Positions 1-6,071 of a stretch of 33,847 nt of DNA are shown here, piece by piece. Every line of letters begins with the position of its first letter. Within the stretch, counting starts at the first letter, position 1. The notes beneath the pieces were generated by a model. That model saw only the letters and a program-made list of their open reading frames with translations. It did not search any database and was not told the origin of the DNA. The stretch covers positions 1-33,847 of the forward strand of contig JALWSS010000227.1 in NCBI GenBank assembly GCA_026993525.1, given 5' to 3'. The position numbers were made by a program, and so were the translations under genes. Source of the stretch: Saprospiraceae bacterium (GTDB lineage: Bacteria; Bacteroidota; Bacteroidia; Chitinophagales; Saprospiraceae).

Positions 1-89
1 GTATTGCATTGATGAGTCTTGTACTCATTGGGTGATTGTTTTTTGTTTGGTTGCTAACCTCAAACTTAAAACTTTCACCCTTTTATGCA

Positions 90-572
90 TTAAAAACTTT
101 CACGGACTATTGTTTTAAGAGAATCAACAAAATAAATTAAGGAATGCGTGGCATATCTGTCTGGGTCCTTAGAAATCCTCAGTCTCCCACTAGTTAAAGT
201 TATTCCATATACACAAACCAAATCCGGATACATTTTAATCGATTTTTCTATATCCCTGTATCTTGGGTCTATGCCGGTAAACCAATCTATTTTGGTCTTC
301 TTTTGGTTGTCAACATAAAAAAACTCCCGATCGTCTAGTCTAAACCCTCCAGGATTGGGAGAGAATTGGGAGAGTAAAACACCATTTTCAGGAATTCGAT
401 AAACCCTCCATCCTCTGTCATCGTACTCAATTGGCATCCCTTCCGGAATGTCGTAAATGATTTGAACTTTTCCAATGTAGCCATTGGGGATTAAGTGTAC
501 CTCCCTGTCATGGTTCTGACAACCAAACAGTACCGCAAAAAATAGAATCGGAATTGATCTGAGTAATGACAT
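90..572 (-). CDS. Small predicted lipoprotein, DUF6843-like
   Basis: The protein is about 160 aa from the ATG at 572. I chose that start over the longer frame beginning at 623 because it places a hydrophobic signal (residues 6-16) directly before the lipobox L-F-G-C, with Cys18 as the probable lipidation site. It is therefore probably a lipoprotein of the periplasm or outer membrane. The mature part opens with the pattern HLIPNGYIGKV, then YDIPEG, RVYRIPENGVL and a conserved-looking NPGG. This resembles a small family of Bacteroidota lipoproteins that I recall as DUF6843; the assignment is from memory and not checked. No catalytic residues are apparent and no function is assigned. The gene stands alone and its coding sequence looks more AT-rich than the isoprenoid genes downstream. 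The stop codon is TAA at 90-92. Confidence 0.75.
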   Translation of the reverse strand: MSLLRSIPILFFAVLFGCQNHDREVHLIPNGYIGKVQIIYDIPEGMPIEYDDRGWRVYRIPENGVLLSQFSPNPGGFRLDDREFFYVDNQKKTKIDWFTGIDPRYRDIEKSIKMYPDLVCVYGITLTSGRLRISKDPDRYATHSLIYFVDSLKTIVRESF

Positions 573-669
573 GACAAATGCGTTGTGAATGAAAAGAGCT
601 AGTTGAGTGACGGTGTTATTCATCGCAACAACCTAAGTCACCACAGCAAGGAAGTTGCAAACAATCTCC

Positions 670-722
670 GTTCCGGCAAGTGTTAAGTCGAGCCTGGTGA
701 GACGTCACTTGCCACACAAAGG
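670..722 (+). repeat. 53-bp palindromic intergenic element, copy A
   Basis: The block matches the reverse complement of 9186-9238 at 51 of 53 positions. It is itself a partial palindrome: GGCAAGTG at 675-682 pairs with CACTTGCC at 706-713 around a 23-base loop. Both copies are followed, reading in the same orientation, by tandem copies of an 8-bp TCCTCAGT unit. This suggests a REP/MITE-like non-coding mobile or structural element. No transposase is nearby. Confidence 0.75.
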
Positions 723-793
723 AGAGTTTGCAAGTGCCGCTGCGCTCAACACTTGTGTGAACTGGGCGCTTATCGGCCAGTGGGTAAAAGCAA

Positions 794-825
794 ACGTCGG
801 CGAGGTTCATAACCATCGCCGACGT
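794..825. other. Strong intergenic hairpin
   Basis: ACGTCGGCGA at 794-803 is perfectly complementary to TCGCCGACGT at 816-825. The intervening bases add an inner GGTT/AACC stem, giving about 14 base pairs with one bulged A. There is no T-run on either side, so it is not a classic intrinsic terminator. It sits inside the repeat block and probably belongs to it. Confidence 0.65.
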
Positions 826-826
826 A

Positions 827-856
827 TCCTCAGTTCCTCAGTTCCTCAGTTCCTCA
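827..856. repeat. 8-bp tandem repeat, about 3.75 copies
   Basis: The unit TCCTCAGT is repeated head to tail at 827, 835 and 843, with a partial copy at 851. The reverse complement of the same unit forms the array at 9123-9157, also next to the 53-bp element. The array and the element therefore travel together. Confidence 0.8.
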
Positions 857-920
857 AAAAAAGCAAATGTATGCAGTGCGGCGAGAAGTTCAGGTGCAAG
901 TCAGATTGATCGGGCCGGGC

Positions 921-928
921 TACCTTTG
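921..928 (+). promoter_or_regulatory. Bacteroidota -7 element before the GHMP kinase
   Basis: TACCTTTG matches the Bacteroidota -7 consensus TAnnTTTG exactly and ends only 5 bases before the ATG at 934. I see no clear TTTG -33 box at the expected 19-21 base spacing. If the element is used, the transcript would be leaderless or nearly so. Confidence 0.5.
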
Positions 929-933
929 CGGGC

Positions 934-1848
934 ATGAAAAGCTACCCTGCCAAAATCTTACTTTTTGGGGAACACACCGTGAATTTGGGCACCAGTGCCC
1001 TGGCCATGCCACTGCAGGCCTACAGCAGCAGGTGGGTGCAGGCGGATTTACCGAAGGAAGAAATACTGAAAAAACAACAGCAACTGCCCAGGCTGGCCGG
1101 ATGGCTGGAAGAACAGCGCGGGAACTTGCCATTTGAAATTGATACAGCAGGATTTCGGAAAGCCCTTGCTGAAGGCTGGGTGCTGGAATCCAACATCCCG
1201 GAAGGGTACGGACTGGGCAGTTCGGGTTCGGTGGTAGCGGCCATAGTGGATCGCTGGGGCTCCCATTTACCGAAGGACCTCCCAATCCTGCGGCAAGGGC
1301 TGGCAGCCATCGAGGCCTTTTTTCACGGCAAGAGCAGTGGCACTGACCCGCTCGTATCGTTGCTGCAAGAACCGGTGCGCATATATGCTGAGGGGGTTGA
1401 AACCACCGGGCTGCCCCCCTTGCACGGCAGCGGGCTGTTCATCCTGAACACAGGTGTCCGCCGCTCGGCTACGCCGCTCATCCGGAAATTTCTGGATGCC
1501 TGGCAGGAACCCGGGTTTGAACAGCGATGCAGATCGGAATTGCTTCCTTCGGTAAATGCTGCCATCGAACAAATGCTTTCCGGCGACTGGCCCGGCCTTT
1601 TCGATTCATTCAGAAACATCAGCCGCTTTCAATTGGAAAACACGCCCTGGCTCATTCCCGGAGCGTTTCATCCGGTTTGGAAACAACTGCTGGATTCGGA
1701 TGCCGGAGCATTGAAAGTGTGCGGCGCCGGTGGCGGCGGTTTCATGCTGGGCATGCTGAAACCCGGCGCGTCATTGCCGCAACCTGTCCCGATACCCCGG
1801 GAGGTGACGGAAAAATGGCAGGTGAAATTTCTGGAAAACCTGGATTGA
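934..1848 (+). CDS. GHMP kinase, probable mevalonate kinase
   Basis: The 304-aa cytosolic protein has the full set of GHMP-kinase motifs. These are KILLFGEH at residues 7-14, the ATP-binding PEGYGLGSSGS around 89-99, KSSGTDP at 133-139 with Asp138 as the expected catalytic base, and the C-terminal glycine-rich CGAGGGGF at 263-270. The KSSGTDP form and the overall length fit bacterial mevalonate kinases, which phosphorylate mevalonate with ATP in isoprenoid synthesis. Phosphomevalonate kinase is the main alternative within the superfamily. The next gene is a polyprenyl diphosphate synthase, which supports a role in isoprenoid supply. The ATG at 934 was chosen because the KILLFGEH motif follows immediately and no room remains upstream after the -7 element at 921-928. 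Confidence 0.85.
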   Translation: MKSYPAKILLFGEHTVNLGTSALAMPLQAYSSRWVQADLPKEEILKKQQQLPRLAGWLEEQRGNLPFEIDTAGFRKALAEGWVLESNIPEGYGLGSSGSVVAAIVDRWGSHLPKDLPILRQGLAAIEAFFHGKSSGTDPLVSLLQEPVRIYAEGVETTGLPPLHGSGLFILNTGVRRSATPLIRKFLDAWQEPGFEQRCRSELLPSVNAAIEQMLSGDWPGLFDSFRNISRFQLENTPWLIPGAFHPVWKQLLDSDAGALKVCGAGGGGFMLGMLKPGASLPQPVPIPREVTEKWQVKFLENLD

Positions 1849-1935
1849 AAAAACCTCCCAACCCAAATCCTTTTACCAAACCGGTTGTTGCACCGTTGAC
1901 TACTTTTCCAACCCCGGCATACCCGTCAAAAAAAC

Positions 1936-1943
1936 TACTTTTG
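1936..1943 (+). promoter_or_regulatory. -7 element before the polyprenyl synthase
   Basis: TACTTTTG is an exact TAnnTTTG match, 24 bases before the ATG at 1968. No good -33 TTTG is visible. It supports the 1968 start and suggests the synthase has its own promoter in addition to any read-through from the kinase gene. Confidence 0.5.
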
Positions 1944-1967
1944 CCGGCAAGCCGGAATCAGCCTTAC

Positions 1968-2942
1968 ATGAGCCATCCGTTAAAAGCCATAAAAGCACCC
2001 ATCGTTGAAGAGCTTTCAGAATTTGAAAGCCACTTCCGTGATTCCATGCGCAGCAAGGTGCCCCTGCTGGATCGCATCATGTATTACATCGTGCGCCGCA
2101 AGGGCAAACAGGTGAGGCCCATGTTCGTGTTTCTCAGTGCCAAAACCTGTGGTGATACCACCGGGGCCACCTATGTGGCTGCCTCGCTGGTGGAACTGCT
2201 CCACACCGCCACCCTCGTTCACGATGATGTGGTGGACGATGCCTACGAGCGCCGGGGCTTCTTCTCCATCAATGCGTTGTGGAAAAACAAAATTGCCGTG
2301 CTGGTCGGCGACTATTTGCTGGCGCAGGGCCTGCTGGTGGCGTTGAAAAACAAAGAATTCCGCCTGCTGGAAATCCTTTCCGAAGCGGTTAAGGCCATGA
2401 GCGAAGGTGAACTGCTGCAACTGGAAAAAGCCCGCCGGCTTGACATCGGGGAGGAGGTCTATTACGATGTGATCCGCCAGAAAACGGCCTCGCTGATAGC
2501 CGCTGCGTGCAGCGCCGGCGCGGCCTCCACCACCGACGATGAAGAGGTGATAGAGCAAATGCGACAGTTCGGTGAAGCCATCGGAATATCTTTTCAGATA
2601 AAAGACGACCTGTTCGATTTTGGCAACGCCGACGTGGGCAAACCCCTCGGCATTGACATCCAGGAAAAAAAGCTCACCCTGCCGCTGATCTACGCCCTGA
2701 AGGAGGCCCCGGCTGACCAGCGCCGCCACATCATCAACCTGGTGAAACGGCACAGCAACAAACCCGAAAAAGTGGCAGAAGTGATTGAATTTGTCAGAAA
2801 TTCCGGTGGTCTGGAATACGCCAGAGCGGCCATGAATGAATACAGCCAAAAGGCATTCGACATCCTGAATGACCTGCCGGATTCAGCGGCAAAAACTTCT
2901 CTTAAAGCACTGGTGAAATACGTTACGGAACGGGAGAAATAG
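1968..2942 (+). CDS. Polyprenyl diphosphate synthase (long-chain trans-prenyltransferase)
   Basis: The protein is 324 aa from the ATG at 1968. It condenses isopentenyl diphosphate onto an allylic primer to make the long prenyl chain of quinones; the exact chain length cannot be told here. The first aspartate-rich motif is DDVVDD at 86-91, preceded by VELLHTATLVH, and the second is DDLFD at 213-217, preceded by QIK. KGKQVRP near residues 43-49 is the usual IPP-binding segment. The size fits the family (about 320-330 aa). The open frame runs upstream to 1527 inside the kinase gene, but that extension is not family-like. The 1968 start follows a promoter element and gives the expected N-terminus. 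The kinase and synthase genes are separated by about 120 bases. Confidence 0.9.
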   Translation: MSHPLKAIKAPIVEELSEFESHFRDSMRSKVPLLDRIMYYIVRRKGKQVRPMFVFLSAKTCGDTTGATYVAASLVELLHTATLVHDDVVDDAYERRGFFSINALWKNKIAVLVGDYLLAQGLLVALKNKEFRLLEILSEAVKAMSEGELLQLEKARRLDIGEEVYYDVIRQKTASLIAAACSAGAASTTDDEEVIEQMRQFGEAIGISFQIKDDLFDFGNADVGKPLGIDIQEKKLTLPLIYALKEAPADQRRHIINLVKRHSNKPEKVAEVIEFVRNSGGLEYARAAMNEYSQKAFDILNDLPDSAAKTSLKALVKYVTEREK

Positions 2943-2979
2943 GGTAAGTATACTCAAAACGAAGTGGTTTGGGCGGCGA

Positions 2980-3010
2980 TCCCGATCCCGAAGGCTTTCG
3001 GGATTCGGGA
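2980..3010. terminator. Hairpin after the polyprenyl synthase gene
   Basis: TCCCGATCCCGAA is followed by a 4-base loop and TTCGGGATTCGGGA, giving a 13-base-pair stem with one bulge. The core is ATCCCGAA (2985-2992) with TTCGGGAT (2997-3004). It lies about 40 bases after the stop codon. There is no T-tract, so its terminator role is inferred from position. It also faces the broken nucleotidyltransferase gene on the other strand. Confidence 0.45.
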
Positions 3011-3082
3011 CCCAAACTCCCAACCCCAACTGAAGTTCAAAGCTGAAATTTTCCCAAACTACTTCGACTTGGGTAAAAATCT

Positions 3083-3551
3083 TTATTGGTTCTTTTCTTT
3101 CTCTTTTTCGATTCTCTCAAGCTGTTCAGCATCTGCCAAATCCTGGAGCCTCCCGGTCATTTTTTTGGCCTTTATCAAATCCTGGAGCGATAAGAAATTG
3201 ACATTGATTCTATCAAGTTCAGCCTCTATCCTTCTCTCAAAACACTCTTCAAAGTCAACACCTTAACATCTACCAGCAAATCAATTCTGTAAGGCTCATA
3301 CCCGAGCTGCACTATGTTTTCAGGTGTCAGAAAGTCTTCAATTCTTAAATCCAAATCGCCGAAACCAAATTGCTTAAGGGCTTCGATTAATTTTTCGATA
3401 TTCTGCCTGGTCATCCAGAGCCAAAAATCAATGTCCCTGGTGTACCTTGGATATCCATGAAAATTCACTGCGTATCCGCCAATGACGAGGATTTGACACT
3501 ATGCTCGTTTAGTAATTCTATAAACTCTTTGAAATCCTTGTCGAGTTCCAT
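3083..3551 (-). pseudogene. Nucleotidyltransferase of the AbiEii/DUF6036 type, broken by two frameshifts
   Basis: From ATG 3551 the reading starts MELDKDFKEFIELLNEHSVK. It changes frame near 3490, continues as LVIGGYAVNFHGYPRYTRDIDFW and on to YRIDLLVDVK, then changes frame again near 3262 and ends GVDFEECFERR through KKMTGRLQDLADAEQL to a stop at 3083-3085. Joining the three segments by restoring one base at each break gives a single protein of about 156 aa. The pattern of GGYAV, the G.PR.T.DID metal-binding motif (Asp-x-Asp), and a late KK..GR..DLAD..L is typical of MNT-like or AbiEii-like nucleotidyltransferases found in toxin-antitoxin-like pairs. As sequenced, only the middle segment (3226-3468, from a GTG) stays open. 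Either the gene is decaying or there are two sequencing errors. It looks AT-rich against its surroundings, which is compatible with transfer. Confidence 0.8.
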
Positions 3552-3690
3552 ACTTCCTGATGATGTGGGCTTTTCTGAGCTTTTCCAACCCGATCATTCT
3601 GTCCTTGTAAGACATTGAGAGCCAATATAACAGATTTCCTTTATCCTCGCCTTTAGTAATGATTTTTAACTTTTTTTCCATAGAGAGCAT
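3499..3690 (-). CDS. Small partner protein of the nucleotidyltransferase module
   Basis: This is a 63-aa basic protein. It starts at 3690 or at a second Met three codons later. It has EDKGNLLYWLSMSYKDRMIGLEKLRKAHI and ends RKYGTRQGFQRVYRITKRA. The late RLQRVYRI-like motif is one I associate with small proteins encoded directly before DUF6036-type nucleotidyltransferases in Bacteroidota. I know of no proven function; an antitoxin-like partner role is inferred from the pairing. Its last 53 bases overlap the start of the nucleotidyltransferase gene in another frame. The gene begins 66 bases downstream of the coiled-coil gene on the same strand, beyond a stem-loop at 3716-3744. No TAnnTTTG element was seen upstream. 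Confidence 0.7.
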   Translation of the reverse strand: MLSMEKKLKIITKGEDKGNLLYWLSMSYKDRMIGLEKLRKAHIIRKYGTRQGFQRVYRITKRA

Positions 3691-3715
3691 ATTGTACCAA
3701 TACTAACATTTCAGG

Positions 3716-3744
3716 CCTTATGAGGTTTCGGAAACCCCATAAGG
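3716..3744 (-). terminator. Stem-loop just after the coiled-coil gene
   Basis: On the minus strand CCTTATGGGGTTT is followed by a 3-base loop and AAACCTCATAAGG, a 13-base-pair stem with one G-T pair. It begins 12 bases after the stop codon of the coiled-coil gene. No T-run follows it, so it may be a processing or stability element and not an efficient intrinsic terminator. Confidence 0.5.
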
Positions 3745-3756
3745 TCTTCACCGGAA

Positions 3757-5214
3757 TCATTCTTCTTCAGTAGCATCCGCTTTGGTTTGCGGTTCATCCT
3801 TTTCCGAAGTTTCGGCCTTTCGTTCGGCTTCTTTTTGGGCCACTTTTTCCTCCACCTCGTCTTTGATTTCTCCGAGCTCTTCTTTGAGGTCTTCAATGGC
3901 CTCGCCGATTTTACCACCGATTACGGAGGCCACGGCGCTGGCCGTGTCCACCAGGTCGTTGAGGCTGTCGCCAAGTGTGGAGCCTACTGCTTCCAGAATG
4001 GAGTCTTTGTCTTCCGGCCTGGCTTCTTCCTTTGCATCGGAAATTTCTTTGGCAGCTTCTTTGAGTTTTTCGATTTCTTCGGGTGTCAGTGTTTTTGCGG
4101 CTTCAGCTTCCTGCTTAATTTTTTCTTTGGCCGCCTCTTTTGCAGCCTCCCGGGCCTTGCGTTTTTCTTCCCGTTCTTTCATTTTTTCCAGGCGGGTTTG
4201 CAAGGTTTCGAGGGTAGCGTTCATGTCTTTGAGTTTTTCCTCTTTGGAGCGCACCCTCTCCTCTATCATCAGGATTTTTGCCTGGCGTATCTGGGCTTCC
4301 AACTGGCCGTCGGTGGTCTCTATTTTTCTGCGCTCGTATTCCAGGTCGCTGTGGTCTCTTTTAATGGATCGCTCCATTTTTCCGATGGCGCCCACCAGGC
4401 CATTGATGCGGCGTTCCAGGCGTTGGATTTGGGTGGAGGAATCTTCAGAAGCGCCACCAAAGCGTTTGGCTTTCACATCTTTGAAAGCCTGGTTGAGTTT
4501 TTCCCAGACCGTACTTCTGTCGTTGCGGGTAAAGGTGCTCTGGTGGAACTGGCTCTGGAGTTTTTTCAGTTCCTCAAACAAGGTCTGGAATTTTTCTCCT
4601 TTGTTGAGCCTTTCATAGATGGTTTCGAGGGTGGCCATAAAAGTATCACGCACCCTGGCCGAGCTTTCCTCGAACTCTTTGTCCAGTTTGGCCCTCATCT
4701 CCTTCATTTTGCCAAAGAGCTCATTGGTGGCATCTCTGAGGGCATCGGCATGTTCGTGTACCAGGTTGCGGTCTTTTATTTGCTGTTGAAGTTTTGACCA
4801 GAACTCTTTCAGGTTTTCCCAAACCTCTTTGTCGTATTCCTTTAGCCCTTCAACCTTTTCCCTGAGCTCTTCCAACTCACTTTCAAACATCTGGCGAAGC
4901 TTGGTAGAAAGCACCACGAAATGCCATTCGGTTTGGGCCCGCTGGATCAGGTCCGTTCGTTCAACTTTCAAGTCTTCGGGCAAAAGGCTTTCCGTAACGG
5001 AGAGTTCCCTTTCGAGGTGGGTGTGGTTTTCCGGCAATTCAAATCCTTCGCCGTCGCGCCATTCTTTCATCATCTGCTGGTAGAAATCCTCCGTAGCTAC
5101 TTCTTCGGGGAAAGTATAAATGTCAACCTTGTTGTCGTCTGGGCGGAGTGCGATGGCGATCAAGATCTTTTCATCCTGGGCATTGGAGCCCCACAGTACG
5201 ATTTTCGACTTCAT
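3757..5214 (-). CDS. Long coiled-coil protein of unknown function
   Basis: This is a 485-aa soluble protein with no signal peptide or membrane segment. Residues 1 to about 60 form a small globular start (KIVLWGSNAQDEKILIAIAL, then VDIYTFPEEVATEDFYQQM). From about residue 80 to 390 the sequence is dominated by charged heptad-like helix, including the highly charged stretch KMKEREEKRKAREAAKEAAK. From about 405 to 450 there is a less charged segment rich in small and hydrophobic residues (SLNDLVDTASAVASVIGGKIGEAI) that could be an amphipathic helix. The tail is acidic and lysine-rich and ends in EEE. I do not recognise the family. The architecture suggests a cytoplasmic structural or scaffolding protein, but nothing proves it. 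It is transcribed away from moaC and towards the small nucleotidyltransferase module. Confidence 0.8.
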   Translation of the reverse strand: MKSKIVLWGSNAQDEKILIAIALRPDDNKVDIYTFPEEVATEDFYQQMMKEWRDGEGFELPENHTHLERELSVTESLLPEDLKVERTDLIQRAQTEWHFVVLSTKLRQMFESELEELREKVEGLKEYDKEVWENLKEFWSKLQQQIKDRNLVHEHADALRDATNELFGKMKEMRAKLDKEFEESSARVRDTFMATLETIYERLNKGEKFQTLFEELKKLQSQFHQSTFTRNDRSTVWEKLNQAFKDVKAKRFGGASEDSSTQIQRLERRINGLVGAIGKMERSIKRDHSDLEYERRKIETTDGQLEAQIRQAKILMIEERVRSKEEKLKDMNATLETLQTRLEKMKEREEKRKAREAAKEAAKEKIKQEAEAAKTLTPEEIEKLKEAAKEISDAKEEARPEDKDSILEAVGSTLGDSLNDLVDTASAVASVIGGKIGEAIEDLKEELGEIKDEVEEKVAQKEAERKAETSEKDEPQTKADATEEE

Positions 5215-5311
5215 GATTCTTCGTTGTAGTGGTTCTTGTCAATGATTTTGTCAAGGTGCGTTGCAAGCATTTTGTGCTTTGTCGAGCGTGACTACCTATA
5301 CGGTGCATGCT

Positions 5312-5391
5312 TCCGTTCGGGTTGCAATCAACAGGGTCAAAGTTTGAAAAATCTTTTCAACGGTCAGGTCGGTTCAATTCCGACGAACGGC
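5312..5391 (+). other. tRNA-like cloverleaf, probably a tRNA relic or mimic
   Basis: GTCGG-TTCAATT-CCGAC at 5368-5384 is a perfect T-arm: a 5-bp stem with a 7-base loop of the TTCRANN consensus. It is followed at once by GAACGG (5385-5390), which pairs with CCGTTC at 5313-5318 as an acceptor stem. Between them, TTGAA (5344-5348) and TTCAA (5356-5360) enclose a 7-base loop AAATCTT where the anticodon arm should be, and TTG/CAA can form a weak D-stem. Against a functional tRNA: the anticodon loop lacks the invariant U33, the first acceptor pair is mismatched, the D-loop is poor, the variable loop has 7 bases, and no CCA is encoded. It could be a decayed tRNA, an attachment-site remnant or a regulatory mimic. 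Confidence 0.35.
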
Positions 5392-5518
5392 CAACACAAC
5401 TTCTTTCTGAAGAAAAAAAAGAATGAAGCCGTGCAACGAATGGCCATCGGGGGCCCAAAGTTAGCAAATAAAGCTGTTCCCAAATCCCGGATCAGCAATG
5501 ATATACTCCCGGACTATG

Positions 5519-5526
5519 TACTTTTG
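5519..5526 (+). promoter_or_regulatory. -7 element before moaC
   Basis: TACTTTTG matches TAnnTTTG exactly, 35 bases before the GTG start at 5562. No matching -33 TTTG was found at the usual spacing. A Moco-type riboswitch was considered for the leader, but I could not recognise its conserved core. Confidence 0.45.
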
Positions 5527-5561
5527 AAACTCAAACAAATTCAACCAACAACCCGACACTT

Positions 5562-6044
5562 GTGAAGAAAGAATTTTCCCATTTGGATGCCCGGGGCAAC
5601 CCAGCCATGGTGGATGTGGGCGCAAAGAACACAACCCGCAGAACTGCCACTGCTCGGAGCATCGTCGTACTGAACGATGAAATACTTTCCCACTTGGAAG
5701 GTGAGGACATCAAAACCAAAAAAGGCCCTGTTTTCCAAACGGCAATCATTGCGGGAGTGATGGCAGCCAAACAAACCGGCAACCTGATCCCGCTGTGCCA
5801 CCCCCTGCCGCTTGACCACTGCAAGATCAGCATCGAACTCAATGAAAAACGGGAAGTGGTGGTGAACTGTACCGCCAGTGTGTCGGCCAAAACCGGGGTG
5901 GAAATGGAAGCTCTGACCGGAGCCTCCGTGGCTGCACTTACGATTTACGATATGTGCAAAGCCTTCTCCCATCACATTGTGATCAAAGAAACCCGCCTGC
6001 TGGAAAAGACCGGCGGCAAACAGGATTTTAAACTGGAGGAATGA
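5562..6044 (+). CDS. moaC: Cyclic pyranopterin monophosphate synthase MoaC
   Basis: The protein is 160 aa, the normal length for MoaC (161 in E. coli). With MoaA it converts GTP to cyclic pyranopterin monophosphate, the first step of molybdenum-cofactor synthesis, in the cytosol. The start FSHLDARGNPAMVDVGAK.TTRR.A.A is family-typical. The active-site set is present: Lys54 before GPV, His80 in NLIPLCHPLPL, and Asp130 and Lys133 in ALTIYDMCKA. The start codon is GTG at 5562; no in-frame ATG nearby would keep the conserved N-terminus. No other cofactor gene (moaA, moaD, moaE, moeA, mobA) lies in the window, so moaC is isolated here. The stop lies 27 bases from that of a convergent gene. Confidence 0.96.
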   Translation: MKKEFSHLDARGNPAMVDVGAKNTTRRTATARSIVVLNDEILSHLEGEDIKTKKGPVFQTAIIAGVMAAKQTGNLIPLCHPLPLDHCKISIELNEKREVVVNCTASVSAKTGVEMEALTGASVAALTIYDMCKAFSHHIVIKETRLLEKTGGKQDFKLEE

Positions 6045-6071
6045 CGGGAGCGGGTCTGAACCGACAATTGC

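Larger units (their letters stand above)
573..933. other. Intergenic block rich in palindromes and tandem repeats
   Basis: This is about 360 bases without a convincing gene. In order it holds a 53-bp palindromic element (670-722), a strong hairpin (794-825), an 8-bp tandem repeat (827-856) and a TAnnTTTG promoter element (921-928). Short open frames here, such as 655-909 on the plus strand, carry a peptide that recurs only because the DNA element recurs at 9.2 kb. I do not regard them as genes. Confidence 0.6.
5215..5561. other. Intergenic region between the coiled-coil gene and moaC
   Basis: These 347 bases carry a tRNA-like fold (5312-5391) and a -7 element (5519-5526). The open frame 5236-5565 running through it lacks any recognisable domain and includes the tRNA-like structure, so I treat the region as non-coding. 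Confidence 0.5.

Noticed and set aside
655-909. Shared peptide VPASVKSSL-RRHLPHKG in two small frames (655-909 and 8903-9247)
   Set aside because: The match arises from the 53-bp DNA repeat, which lies mostly outside genes. Neither frame has other support.
1527-1967. Upstream extension of the polyprenyl synthase reading frame
   Set aside because: It overlaps more than 300 bases of the kinase gene and is not similar to the family N-terminus. A -7 element lies just before the ATG at 1968.
2016-2849. 277-codon antisense frame within the polyprenyl synthase gene
   Set aside because: It lies wholly inside a gene with clear DDxxD motifs and reads as low-complexity His/Gly/Phe-rich sequence.
3787-4797. 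336- and 278-codon plus-strand frames opposite the coiled-coil gene
   Set aside because: They are Phe- or Ser-rich shadows produced by the Glu/Lys codons of the coiled coil on the other strand.
5215-5561. Molybdenum-cofactor riboswitch in the moaC leader
   Set aside because: I could not find the conserved core of the Moco motif, and the dominant structure is tRNA-like.
5236-5565. 109-codon open frame on the plus strand before moaC
   Set aside because: It has no recognisable domain, runs through the tRNA-like fold and overlaps the moaC start by 4 bases. The composition is not gene-like.
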